A program made the translations under genes and the position numbers. Under the pieces are notes generated by a model. The model saw only the letters and a program-made list of their open reading frames with translations. It searched no databases and was not told where the DNA came from. Shown in pieces: positions 1 to 7,666 of a DNA stretch of 13,010 nt. The stretch covers positions 1-13,010 of the forward strand of contig JAUYEQ010000058.1 in assembly GCA_030691295.1 (NCBI GenBank), read 5' to 3'. Positions within the stretch are counted from its first letter, which is position 1. The number at the start of each line of letters is the position of its first letter. Source of the stretch: Bacteroidota bacterium (GTDB lineage: Bacteria > Bacteroidota > Bacteroidia > Bacteroidales > Prolixibacteraceae).

Positions 1-15
1 CTTTTTTCATTTTTG

Positions 16-206
16 AAATCCTGAAGGGATTTAATGTTAATAGCCCCGGATGAAATCCGGGGTAAAGTAATGATAAACAACAACAACCCTGCAAAGGGTT
101 GAATATCAATGACGAACAAATTCAACCCTTACAGGGTTGCAAAACCTATCTTTCCCGTACCCCCTGAGTTTCACTCAGGGCTATTCATATTCAACCACTC
201 GTGGTT
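16..206. repeat. Cluster of six short hairpin repeats in mirror-image layout
   Basis: Six near-contiguous palindromes with 2-5 nt loops fill the gene-free left edge. Their spans are 16-32 (aaatcc/ggattt), 44-62 (ccccggat/atccgggg), 85-100 (aaccct/agggtt), 123-139 (caaccct/agggttg), 162-180 (ccctgagt/actcaggg) and 193-206 (aaccac/gtggtt). Hairpins 1 and 2 are joined by aatgttaatag. Hairpins 5 and 6 are joined by ctattcatatt, whose reverse complement is aatatgaatag, so the right pair is an inverted, diverged copy of the left pair. The two middle hairpins also face each other. This resembles REP/BIME-type repeats of Bacteroidota intergenic regions. None is followed by a strong T-run, so they are not obvious terminators. 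I see no gene in 1-308. Confidence 0.7.
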
Positions 207-283
207 ATTTTGTCAAAAACGGAATTTTGTCGTACACCCAGTGTCTTTAATTTTATTCGTCCTTTCAAAAAATGTGTTACTTT

Positions 284-291
284 TATTTTTG
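284..291 (+). promoter_or_regulatory. Possible Bacteroidota -7 promoter box (TAnnTTTG)
   Basis: The sequence tatttttg matches the Bacteroidota housekeeping -7 consensus TAnnTTTG exactly. A weak -33-like tttc lies at 263-266, slightly too close. The predicted transcript would start within about 10 nt of the ATG at 309, giving a very short leader. The area is T-rich, so a chance match is possible. Confidence 0.35.
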
Positions 292-308
292 AAATTAGAA
301 CGAACAAA

Positions 309-1097
309 ATGAACCCTCAGGATTTCTGGAAAAAATACGAATTTGTTGTCAATCAAAACCTTCATTTTAAAGCAGGTTTTGTAGAAGTTTTTGTGAAACA
401 CATTTCCAACGGCTGGCTGATAAAAAGTCGTATTCCCGATCAGCCCAATGAAGACTTGCTGGTTGAAGAAGTGGACGGTTTTGACGATGAATCGGAAGTG
501 TTTCATTTTCAAGCCGGGAAATCGCACGATTTGATAGTTGTTCCGGCCCTTCCCAACAAAGCGGTGGTTTTCAGGAACAACAAGGTGATAAAAATCAGCG
601 CCGGAGAATTGGCGAATTTGTATTTCAGAATACCACTTTCAATGCAATTTTATTTTCAGGAAGTAAAAGAAGAGAACCTCTTAATTGAATTGCCTTTGCA
701 ACGTCTGTCGGATACCTGGTTTGGAGAGGCCGACAACGGCGAACCGGCTTTTTCAATTGGTGGCAATTACGATAAGGAATTTTCTGAAATCAAAGCCATG
801 CCATGGGAAGCTGCTGTTCCGGTTGAAATAAATAACAATACCACAAGCATTTTCGATCTTCAGCGTCTTATTCTCCGGGTCGAAGATTTTTCCCTTTTCC
901 TGAAAAACAGACAAGTTTTATCCAACCATGTAGCCATCGAGTTCAGGGGGCCTGAACATGCCGGTAGCGTGAACCTGTCGGTGATGAAAGAAATTCACGG
1001 CCAGAAACCACTTCAATTGGCAAAACCAAGAAATGAAGTGGGGCGTAACCTGTTGAGAAAGAGTTTCTTCTTTATCAAAAATATCTATCAAAGTTAA
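309..1097 (+). CDS. Conserved hypothetical protein, possibly DUF432-like, paired with an MscS channel
   Basis: This 262-residue protein has no signal peptide or membrane segment, so it is probably cytoplasmic. It is acidic in its N-terminal third (EDLLVEEVDGFDDESE) and otherwise mixed beta-rich sequence, with conserved-looking patches LPLQRLSDTWFGEAD and LRVEDFSLFLKNRQVLSN. I chose ATG 309 because an upstream in-frame GTG at 201 falls inside a hairpin repeat and adds atypical sequence. The gene stops 3 nt before the mscS-like start at 1101, so the two are almost certainly cotranscribed. From memory, DUF432 proteins of archaea and some Bacteroidota have this size and often sit beside MscS genes. 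That family assignment is tentative. A role in modulating or sensing through the channel is inference only, and no catalytic motif is visible. Confidence 0.85.
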   Translation: MNPQDFWKKYEFVVNQNLHFKAGFVEVFVKHISNGWLIKSRIPDQPNEDLLVEEVDGFDDESEVFHFQAGKSHDLIVVPALPNKAVVFRNNKVIKISAGELANLYFRIPLSMQFYFQEVKEENLLIELPLQRLSDTWFGEADNGEPAFSIGGNYDKEFSEIKAMPWEAAVPVEINNNTTSIFDLQRLILRVEDFSLFLKNRQVLSNHVAIEFRGPEHAGSVNLSVMKEIHGQKPLQLAKPRNEVGRNLLRKSFFFIKNIYQS

Positions 1098-1100
1098 GTT

Positions 1101-1948
1101 ATGGATTTCAACCTTTCAACTTTTTTTAGCATCGAAACGGTCGATAAGTTTATCCGGATTGTGTTTATCCTTGTACTCGGGATCGGTTCCATTCAGATTG
1201 TTTCGCACCTGATAAAACGTTCGCTTCGGAAGCAACTTTCGCGGCAGCGGATGATGATTGTAGCCGGACGGTTGTTTATACCGGTTATGTAGGATTGGTG
1301 CTGATCGTGATTCGCGAACTGAACTACGATTTAACGGCTTTGTTCGGAGCTGCCGGGGTGGTCGGTATTATCATCGGGGTAGCTTCGCAAACCAGCATTG
1401 GCAATATTATCAGCGGGCTGTTTCTTGTTTCTGAAAAGTCGTTTGAACTGGGCGATGTGATCCGTATCGGCGATAAAACCGGAACTGTTTATTCCATCGA
1501 TCTGTTGTCGATAAAGATAAAAACCTACGATAATTTGTTGATTCGGATTCCAAACCAAACGGTCATTTCAACCGAACTGGTGAATGTGACCAGGTTCCCG
1601 ATCCGGCGGCTCGAATTTTTGATTGGCGTAGCCTACAAGGAAGATTTAAGGAAAGTTAAAACCATACTCGAAAACGTTGCACGCAACAATCCGCTATGTT
1701 TGGAGGAACCCGAACCTGTCATCATTTTCAAAGAGTTTGGCTCCAGCAGTATCAACATTACTTTTGGCGTGTGGTTCGAAAAAGCCAATTATCTGGCCGT
1801 AAAAAACAGCGTATTTCTGGAAGTAAAAGAAGCTTTCGAACGAGAAGGAATTGAAATACCTTTCCCGCATGTGAGCATTTATGCCGGAGAAGCAAGTAAA
1901 CCCATTACCGTAAAACTTCAGGGAGAAGACATTCCGGAGAAAGAATAA
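1101..1948 (+). pseudogene. MscS-family small mechanosensitive channel, frameshifted
   Basis: MscS channels open under membrane tension to release solutes during osmotic downshock. The first frame (1101-1292) encodes 63 residues with TM1 (IRIVFILVLGIGSIQIVSHL) and ends at TAG 1290-1292. The rest (1295-1948 in the other frame) holds the Gly/Ala-rich pore helix (LTALFGAAGVVGIIIGVASQ), the beta domain (GDVIRIGDKTGTVYSID, RIPNQTVIS) and the C-terminal motif EIPFPHVSIYAG. The second frame is readable upstream of its first TTG (1295) as RTVVYTGYVGLVLIVIREL, a good TM2, and joins the first frame after MMIVA. The reading therefore slips by one base near 1261-1266, consistent with a single deleted nucleotide. 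The repaired length of about 282 residues is normal for small MscS proteins (E. coli MscS is 286). It could be a recent pseudogene, a sequencing error or, less likely, programmed frameshifting. Confidence 0.85.
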
Positions 1949-1995
1949 AAAGCTCTATAACGTTTGGTATGGGTATTATAAAGCAAGCATTTTTA

Positions 1996-2156
1996 GGTGC
2001 AGAGCGCCGTTGATATTTGTAGTATATATGATGCAAGACGCGCAAAAGGTGCGGAGTACCGAAATATAGGCACCTATTATTTGTATTATTTCGGTGCGCT
2101 GCACCTTACCAGCTATTATCAATTTTTTTACTACAAATATTTTGCGGCTCTGCCGC
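1996..2156. repeat. Mirror-image element of four 13-nt GC-rich hairpins (MITE/REP-like)
   Basis: Four related 13-nt palindromes occur here: ggtgcagagcgcc (1996-2008), ggtgcggagtacc (2048-2060), ggtgcgctgcacc (2093-2105) and gcggctctgccgc (2144-2156). The first two are followed by gttgatatttgtag and gaaatata. The last two are preceded by tatttc and ctacaaatatttt, the inverted counterparts, so the halves form a long imperfect inverted repeat about a centre near 2076. The constant tail atatttgtag appears at the outer units in opposite orientation. Overlapping open frames on both strands are by-products of the symmetry and look unlike protein. The rest of 1949-2332 shows no gene. The element could be a miniature mobile repeat. 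I could not define a target-site duplication. Confidence 0.65.
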
Positions 2157-2319
2157 TTTCTGATAGAGAAAGATCTGACACCTTTCGGATTTTTAGCATT
2201 ATAAATGTTTGGGCAATTCTTCAATTAAGACTGACAAATTAATACTTAACCCACACTATCCGTTATAGACCAAAAAAAATGCTTTTAAGAACTAGTATTC
2301 TCATCAGCAAAAATGTTAT

Positions 2320-2327
2320 TACTTTTA
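2320..2327 (+). promoter_or_regulatory. Possible -7 box directly before the sigma factor start
   Basis: The sequence tactttta matches TAnnTTTG at 7 of 8 positions and ends 5 nt before the ATG at 2333. If it is functional, the transcript would be nearly leaderless and the upstream ATG at 2279 could not be the start. I see no convincing -33 TTTG at the usual spacing. Confidence 0.35.
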
Positions 2328-2332
2328 CGGCC

Positions 2333-2926
2333 ATGGCACAGGAGAAGGGACATATTCTGTTCGACGATATTAGGAATGGCGATGAAGTAGCTTTTAACAA
2401 AGCGTTCGATCTGTACTATTCGCGTCTGTGTTTCTTTGCCGATAAAATTCTTCACGATTTCGATTTATCCCGTTCAATAGCCCAGCAGGTATTCGTTGAT
2501 TTGTGGATCAAGCGCGAAAAACTCCGGATAGATTCACTGCAATCATATCTTTATCAATCGGTTCGGAATGCTGCTTTGGATGTGTTGAAGCATAAAAAGG
2601 CAGAATCGAAGTATCTTTCCTCGCTTGAGAAAGAAGAATCGGGCCAGCTTACTGACCTGATTGAAGAAGCTGAATTGGCCGACAGGATCAACAGAGCCAT
2701 TCAAAAACTTCCGGAGAAATGCCGCGAAATATTTGTATTGTGTCGCTTCGAAGAACTCAAATATGCCGAAATTGCAGAGAAACTAAATATTTCGGTAAAA
2801 ACAGTTGAGATGCAAATCGGTATCGCGCTTAAGAAACTTCGCAAAGAATTGTCTGATTATCAGATGATCCAACTTCTGACATTTATTTTTTCAAAAAAAC
2901 TTCAGGTTCGTTACAGGGTAAATTAA
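2333..2926 (+). CDS. ECF-type RNA polymerase sigma factor (Bacteroidota SusCD-associated)
   Basis: This 197-residue protein redirects RNA polymerase to target promoters, most likely those of the susCD operon downstream. Sigma region 2 spans about residues 8-90 (GDEVAFNKAFDLYYSRLCFFADKI, then QQVFVDLWIKRE). Sigma region 4, the -35-binding helix-turn-helix, spans about 118-178 (LPEKCREIFVLCRFEELKYAE, NISVKTVEMQIGIALKKLRK). The length and the two-domain plan are typical of ECF factors. An in-frame ATG at 2279 after an A-run would add 18 hydrophobic residues not seen in the family. I prefer ATG 2333, which gives the usual short N-terminus before DDIRNGDE. The fecR-like gene follows after 46 bp, the classic sigma/anti-sigma arrangement. 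The start site is the main uncertainty. Confidence 0.9.
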   Translation: MAQEKGHILFDDIRNGDEVAFNKAFDLYYSRLCFFADKILHDFDLSRSIAQQVFVDLWIKREKLRIDSLQSYLYQSVRNAALDVLKHKKAESKYLSSLEKEESGQLTDLIEEAELADRINRAIQKLPEKCREIFVLCRFEELKYAEIAEKLNISVKTVEMQIGIALKKLRKELSDYQMIQLLTFIFSKKLQVRYRVN

Positions 2927-2972
2927 GAGCAAATCGTCAAAGGTGTATAAAACAAAATTCCCTGATTGACGA

Positions 2973-3968
2973 ATGCAAAACGAACACAACCATATAGATC
3001 TTCTAATAGCCAATTGTCTGAGTGGCGAAGCCAGCCAGGCGGAAAAGGACGAATTGGACAATTGGATAGGAGAATCGCCTGCAAACAAACGAATTTTTGA
3101 AGAAAGCCAACGGATCTGGGTAAAAAGTAAAACCTATTTTGCTGCTTCTGATATCAGTTCCGACCGCGAAAAAATTAAAGACCAAATCATTCAGCAACTT
3201 TCAAAACCTACCAAAACGGTGAGTCTGTCATCATGGATTTACCGCGTTGCTGCAATTCTGGCATTACCCGTTATGCTTGGCATTGGCTGGTACATGGGTT
3301 CAAAAGAAATAATTACCGAAACTCAACTCTGCGAAGTTACCGCTCCCAAAGGTCAGATTTCGAAATGCGTTTTGGCCGACGGAACCGAAGTTTGGCTCAA
3401 CGCAGGTTCAACATTAAAATACGATGCTGCTTTGAAAGGTAATTTGCGCGAAGTCAATCTCGACGGGGAAGCCTACTTTAAAGTGACCAAAAATAAACAC
3501 AAACCTTTTGTGGTAAATACCGAACATACACAAATAAAAGTACTTGGTACAATTTTTAACCTGAAAGCCTATTCAGGAGAAAATAAGGTGGAAACCACGC
3601 TGGAGGAGGGAAGCGTAGTTTTTAGCCTGAACGAAAGTGCAACAAAACCTGTTGAATTAAAACCCGGAGAACAGGTGGTTTATAATATTTCTGAAAAAAC
3701 AATTACGGTTGGAAAGGTTGAAACTTACCTGCACACTGCCTGGAAAGACGGAAAATTTGTATTTAAAGATGCCGATTTACAGGCCATTGTTCAGGAATTG
3801 GAAAAATTATACGATGTTCGGATTCATCTTGAAAACGATTCGTTGCTGAAATTGCGATTCAGGGGAATGTTTGAATACGAACAAAATATTTTCAGCGCAC
3901 TCGAAACCCTTGAGAGAACCACGAATATCAAATACCGTATGACCGGACGCGATATCTGGTTGAAATAA
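2973..3968 (+). CDS. FecR-family anti-sigma factor / transmembrane regulator
   Basis: This 331-residue inner-membrane protein holds the ECF sigma factor until a signal arrives through the outer-membrane SusC transporter. The cytoplasmic N-terminal part (residues 1-87) is the presumed sigma-binding region and contains the family-typical LSGEASQAEKDELDNWI. One membrane helix lies at about 88-108 (YRVAAILALPVMLGIGWYMG). The periplasmic FecR domain covers about 120-217 (VTAPKGQISKCVLADGTEVW, LDGEAYFKVTKN, HKPFVVNTEHTQIKVLGTIF). A C-terminal DUF4974-type domain covers about 258-329 (FVFKDADLQAIVQELEKLYD). It sits between the sigma gene and a SusC that carries an STN domain, so all components of a trans-envelope relay are present. 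The length is normal and no defect is visible. Confidence 0.93.
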   Translation: MQNEHNHIDLLIANCLSGEASQAEKDELDNWIGESPANKRIFEESQRIWVKSKTYFAASDISSDREKIKDQIIQQLSKPTKTVSLSSWIYRVAAILALPVMLGIGWYMGSKEIITETQLCEVTAPKGQISKCVLADGTEVWLNAGSTLKYDAALKGNLREVNLDGEAYFKVTKNKHKPFVVNTEHTQIKVLGTIFNLKAYSGENKVETTLEEGSVVFSLNESATKPVELKPGEQVVYNISEKTITVGKVETYLHTAWKDGKFVFKDADLQAIVQELEKLYDVRIHLENDSLLKLRFRGMFEYEQNIFSALETLERTTNIKYRMTGRDIWLK

Positions 3969-4006
3969 AGTTTCAAGTTCCAGGTTCCAGGTTGCGTTAT
4001 CCTTTG

Positions 4007-4027
4007 CCGTTCGCCTTTAGGCAACGG
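4007..4027 (+). other. Hairpin after fecR in degenerate low-complexity sequence
   Basis: The sequence ccgtt (4007-4011) pairs with aacgg (4023-4027), and gcc (4013-4015) pairs with ggc (4020-4022) around the loop ttta. No T-run follows, so it is a poor intrinsic terminator. Just upstream, 3974-3996 contains a tandem gttccag-type repeat (caagttccaggttccaggtt), a low-complexity style often seen between Bacteroidota genes. The function is unknown. Confidence 0.35.
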
Positions 4028-4111
4028 GGAAGTTTAAAATTGAATAGAACTAACTAAAATATTAACCTAAAAATTGAAATGCTTATGATGAAATAACTGC
4101 TTAGCCTTTTA

Positions 4112-4198
4112 TTTCTGCGGTTCCGGGAAACACCGGAATATAAAAACACAACAGGAACAGCTGCGAACTGTCCCTGTTGCAAAAACGCAGAAACTGCG
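4112..4198 (+). ncRNA. Candidate structured leader RNA upstream of susC
   Basis: The 272-bp gap between fecR and susC contains a foldable block. An outer 8-bp stem P1 (tttctgcg 4112-4119 with cgcagaaa 4186-4193) encloses two hairpins. P2 is ttccgg 4121-4126 with ccggaa 4133-4138 around gaaaca. P3 is caacagg 4149-4155 with cctgttg 4173-4179, extended by acag 4157-4160 with ctgt 4168-4171 around ctgcgaa. The segment cgcag (4186-4190) can pair instead with ctgcg in the P3 loop (4161-4165) or with ctgcg just downstream (4194-4198), so exclusive folds are possible. The block ends 42 nt before the susC ATG, in A/T-rich sequence. I do not recognise a named riboswitch. No intact ORF starts here: atgatgaaa at 4085 meets TAA at 4094. 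Confidence 0.45.
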
Positions 4199-4240
4199 AA
4201 AAAACGAAAATCATTTTTTTACTTAAAAACAACCAAATTT

Positions 4241-7200
4241 ATGAAAATTATTCGGCAATCGAATGTCGGCTCCTTGCCTTCGTTCAAAAAAATCTGGTTA
4301 ATTATGAAATTGAACTTTTTTCTAATTCTCCTAACGGTTCTGCAAGTTTCGGCAAATGTGTCGGCACAGAATACCCGTATGGACTTGAAAATGCAAAATG
4401 CCACCATTTCACAGGTATTTGATGAAATTGAAAGGCAATCGGAAGTGTACTTTTTTTACAACAAAAATCAGATCGACGAAACCAGAACGATCAGTGTTGA
4501 CTTCCGTAACAAAACCATTGACGATATACTCAAAAGTATGCTGTCGGAACTATCGCTTACTTATGAGTTTGCGGGTAAAAATGTCATTATAAAACCTGCT
4601 GAACGTCAGAATAATGCTATTCAGCAGCAAAAAACGGTTTCCGGTAAAGTCACAGATTCCTCAGGGACTGTGTTTCCAGGCGTTTCTGTAGTGGTAAAAG
4701 GTACCACAAACGGAACCATTACCGATGCCAATGGGAACTATTCCCTTTCCAACATACCTGAGAATGGAACTTTGCAGTTTTCGTTTGTTGGAATGAAAAT
4801 GCAGGAAGTAAATGTTGCAAACCAGTCGGTCGTGGACGTTGTATTAAATGAAGAAACAATTGGATTGGATGAAGTTATCGCAGTGGGTTACGGTGTCATG
4901 CGTAAAAGCGATCTGACCGGATCAGTAGGTTCAGTGAAAGCGGATGTCCTGAAGAAACAGTCTGTTGCTTCATTTGAGCAGGGATTACAGGGAAAAGTTG
5001 CCGGTGTTCAGGTGATAGCTGCATCGGGGTCACCTGGTGGGGTTGTAGATGTCCGCATTCGTGGAGGAAATTCCCTGACTTCAGGCAATCAACCTTTGTA
5101 CGTGATTGACGGATATCCGGTCACTGCAGGTGGTGCTGCCGGAGGTTCAGGTGCGGGTCAAAATCCTATGGCCACACTTAATCCAAATGACATTGAAAGC
5201 ATGGAAATATTGAAGGATGCATCCGCCACAGCCATTTACGGATCGCGTGGCGCCAATGGTGTTATCCTGATTACTACCAAAAGAGGTCAGGCTGGCGAAA
5301 CCAAAGTCAGCTATGACGGATATACCGGTGTTCAGCAGGTAGCCAAAAAAATCGATATGATGAATGCCACCGAATGGGGTACCATGGCCAATATTGCAGC
5401 GGCAAACGATGCACGTCCGGCTTATTATCCAAGTGCAACTCCCAATCCACTGTACCCAGCCGTCAGTGAATTGGGTGAAGGGACCGATTGGCAAAAAGAA
5501 GTATTGCGCTCCTCGGCTCCGATTCAGAATCACAATGTGACCATTACCGGAGGATCAGAAAATACGAAATTCTCAATTCTTGCTGGCTATTACGATCAGG
5601 AAAGTGTGGTTAAAAACCAGGATTTTAACCGTATTTCGTTTAGAAATAACATTGATACAAAAATTTCTCCATGGATTAATCTTGCCACCAGCTTTACTGC
5701 CAGCCGCGTTACTTCAAATGTAGGTCGTGAAAATGGTGACGGTGGAGGAAATACGTCCATTATCAATGCTGCTCTGGTCATGCCTCCCACTGTTCCGATA
5801 TATAATCCATCGACAGGAGAATACATGTCGATGAACTTCTTATCAGGAAGTTCGGCTGTGCCTAACCCGGTACCGTATGTGAATCATTTACTCGACAAAG
5901 GAACCATTGACAGGGTACTTGGATCAGCCGATCTTTCATTGAGTCTCCTTGAAGGTCTTACCTTGAAGATAAGTATAGGAGCTGACCTTTCAAACGCGTT
6001 GCGCGAAGTATATGAGCCCAAACAAACCAATACAGGGGCGAATGCAAATGGAATTGGCCAGCAACAAAACTCAAAGAATCAATCCCTCTCGAACGAAAAT
6101 GTATTGACCTACCTCAAAAAGACAAAAGTACATTCCATTAATGCGATTATTGGAACATCTGCCTTGTCAATTGAGAACAAATGGAGCGGAATGACAGCCA
6201 GAAACTTTATTTCGGATGTGTATGAATACAATAATCTGGACGCAGGAGCCACCTGGGACAAGCCCAATTCGGGACGAAATAAAAACACCTTACTCTCCGG
6301 ATTCGGACGTATCAACTATGGGCTGTTGAATCGTTATTTAATAACCCTGACAGCACGTGCTGATGGAAGCTCGAAGTTTGGAGCCAACAACAAATGGGCC
6401 TTTTTCCCCTCTGTTGCAGGTGCATGGCGTATCGACCAGGAAGCCTTTATGGAACAGGCTGATTGGGTCAGCAACCTGAAATTAAGAGCATCCTATGGGG
6501 TAACCGGAAACCAGAATATTCCAAGTTACTCATCTCTTGAAAAAATGAATACTTATGTGTATCCCATCGGGGGAATTACCAACGTGGGGATTGCTGCAGG
6601 GAATATGCCAAATCCAGATCTTAAATGGGAAACTACTGCCATTACCGACTATGGAATTGACTTTGGTTTTGCTGACAACCGGATTAACCTGACAGCCGAT
6701 TATTATTACAAGAAAACAACCGATTTGCTTTGGAACATATCAGTGCCCTTGACTACAGGTTTCGGGTCGGTACTGAAAAATCTGGGAAGCCTTGAAAACA
6801 AAGGGCTGGAGTTAAGTCTCTCGGCTGCAGTATTTACCGGCGACTTTAAATGGAACACCATGGTCAACTGGTCAGCGAACAGAAACAAAGTGTTGGAAAT
6901 CCCAGGCTATATCCCTTCACAACAAGGAACCATTTCAGGCCACTTAAAGGTAAATGGAAGTTGGCTCGAACCCGGACTGCCCGTTGGAGTCTGGAATTTA
7001 TTGAAAACTACAGGAGTTATGAACACTCAGGAGGAAAGAGATGCGGCTGCACGCGTGGCAAGCGCTACTTTTGATCAGGTTGGTGATATGAGTTTTTACG
7101 ATAAAAGCGGAGATGGCAAAATAAGTTTCGGAGAAGACAGAACCATCGTTGGAGATCCAAATCCGGATTTTATCTTTGGCTGGACAAATAACTTCAGCTA

Positions 7201-7648
7201 TAAAAACTTTGACCTGACTGTCTATATCAACGGTACCTATGGCAACGACATTTACAATGTATTGCGTGCCGAAACCAATATTGTGAGTGTTTGGGGAAAT
7301 CAACACCGGGAAGTGCTGGATTACTGGACATCCTCCAATGTAAATGCAGCGTATCCAAGGCCCCACGTATTGGTGAATCAGAACATGCTTCAATCCGATT
7401 ATTTAATTGAAGACGGATCTTATGTTAGACTTCAAAACCTGACTTTGGGCTACAACGTTCAAAAAAGCAGATTCTGCGAGTCGTTCAGAGTTTATGTAAC
7501 CGGACAGAATTTACTGACTATTACCAACTATTCAGGTTATAATCCTGAAGTAAACAGTTTGGGACAAAATAATCTTCAATTGGGGGTTGACTACAATGCC
7601 TACCCAGCGTCCAAATCGTTCATTCTTGGAGTTAATATTGGTTTTTAA
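4241..7648 (+). CDS. SusC-family TonB-dependent outer-membrane transporter with STN signalling domain
   Basis: This 1135-residue outer-membrane protein imports oligosaccharides or similar nutrients, energised by TonB, with SusD as its lid. In order: a long N-terminal region and signal peptide (about 1-43, ending VSANVSAQ), an STN domain (46-118), a carboxypeptidase-regulatory-like beta sandwich (131-203, VSGKVTDSSGTVFPGVSVVV), a TonB-box-like DEVIAVGYG (210-218), a plug domain (about 219-345, with VRIRGGNSLTSGNQPLYVID) and a beta barrel to the terminal aromatic residue (ILGVNIGF). A Ca-binding-like loop, DKSGDGKISFGED, lies near residues 953-965. ATG 4241 gives the extended pre-signal segment usual in such SusC proteins. 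Met22 (4304) is an alternative start right before the hydrophobic core. The STN domain predicts contact with the FecR protein upstream. The substrate cannot be read from sequence. Confidence 0.96.
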   Translation: MKIIRQSNVGSLPSFKKIWLIMKLNFFLILLTVLQVSANVSAQNTRMDLKMQNATISQVFDEIERQSEVYFFYNKNQIDETRTISVDFRNKTIDDILKSMLSELSLTYEFAGKNVIIKPAERQNNAIQQQKTVSGKVTDSSGTVFPGVSVVVKGTTNGTITDANGNYSLSNIPENGTLQFSFVGMKMQEVNVANQSVVDVVLNEETIGLDEVIAVGYGVMRKSDLTGSVGSVKADVLKKQSVASFEQGLQGKVAGVQVIAASGSPGGVVDVRIRGGNSLTSGNQPLYVIDGYPVTAGGAAGGSGAGQNPMATLNPNDIESMEILKDASATAIYGSRGANGVILITTKRGQAGETKVSYDGYTGVQQVAKKIDMMNATEWGTMANIAAANDARPAYYPSATPNPLYPAVSELGEGTDWQKEVLRSSAPIQNHNVTITGGSENTKFSILAGYYDQESVVKNQDFNRISFRNNIDTKISPWINLATSFTASRVTSNVGRENGDGGGNTSIINAALVMPPTVPIYNPSTGEYMSMNFLSGSSAVPNPVPYVNHLLDKGTIDRVLGSADLSLSLLEGLTLKISIGADLSNALREVYEPKQTNTGANANGIGQQQNSKNQSLSNENVLTYLKKTKVHSINAIIGTSALSIENKWSGMTARNFISDVYEYNNLDAGATWDKPNSGRNKNTLLSGFGRINYGLLNRYLITLTARADGSSKFGANNKWAFFPSVAGAWRIDQEAFMEQADWVSNLKLRASYGVTGNQNIPSYSSLEKMNTYVYPIGGITNVGIAAGNMPNPDLKWETTAITDYGIDFGFADNRINLTADYYYKKTTDLLWNISVPLTTGFGSVLKNLGSLENKGLELSLSAAVFTGDFKWNTMVNWSANRNKVLEIPGYIPSQQGTISGHLKVNGSWLEPGLPVGVWNLLKTTGVMNTQEERDAAARVASATFDQVGDMSFYDKSGDGKISFGEDRTIVGDPNPDFIFGWTNNFSYKNFDLTVYINGTYGNDIYNVLRAETNIVSVWGNQHREVLDYWTSSNVNAAYPRPHVLVNQNMLQSDYLIEDGSYVRLQNLTLGYNVQKSRFCESFRVYVTGQNLLTITNYSGYNPEVNSLGQNNLQLGVDYNAYPASKSFILGVNIGF

Positions 7649-7666
7649 CCCTAAAATTTTAAAGAC

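Noticed and set aside
16..206. CRISPR-like array of spaced repeats
   Set aside because: The stems differ in sequence, spacing is irregular, orientation flips, and no cas gene is present; a hairpin repeat cluster explains it better.
109..312. 67-residue open frame in the left repeat region
   Set aside because: It runs through the hairpins and overlaps the start of the real gene at 309; the composition is not protein-like.
1976..2242. Overlapping 81-82 residue open frames on both strands
   Set aside because: They lie over the mirror-image repeat, have no family resemblance or start context, and their existence follows from the repeat symmetry.
4007..4027. Intrinsic terminator for the sigma-fecR unit
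   Set aside because: The hairpin is followed by ggg and A-rich sequence rather than a T-run, so termination is not supported.
4085..4240. Short leader peptide or small protein upstream of susC
   Set aside because: The ATGs at 4085 and 4088 meet TAA at 4094. The open stretch after it has no ATG in either readable frame, and the sequence is better explained by RNA stems.
4177..4422. 81-residue open frame across the susC start
   Set aside because: It overlaps the susC signal peptide and STN coding region in another frame and shows no domain or start signal.
6998..7393. 131-residue antisense open frame within susC
   Set aside because: It is fully contained in a well-supported barrel-coding region and shows no independent features.
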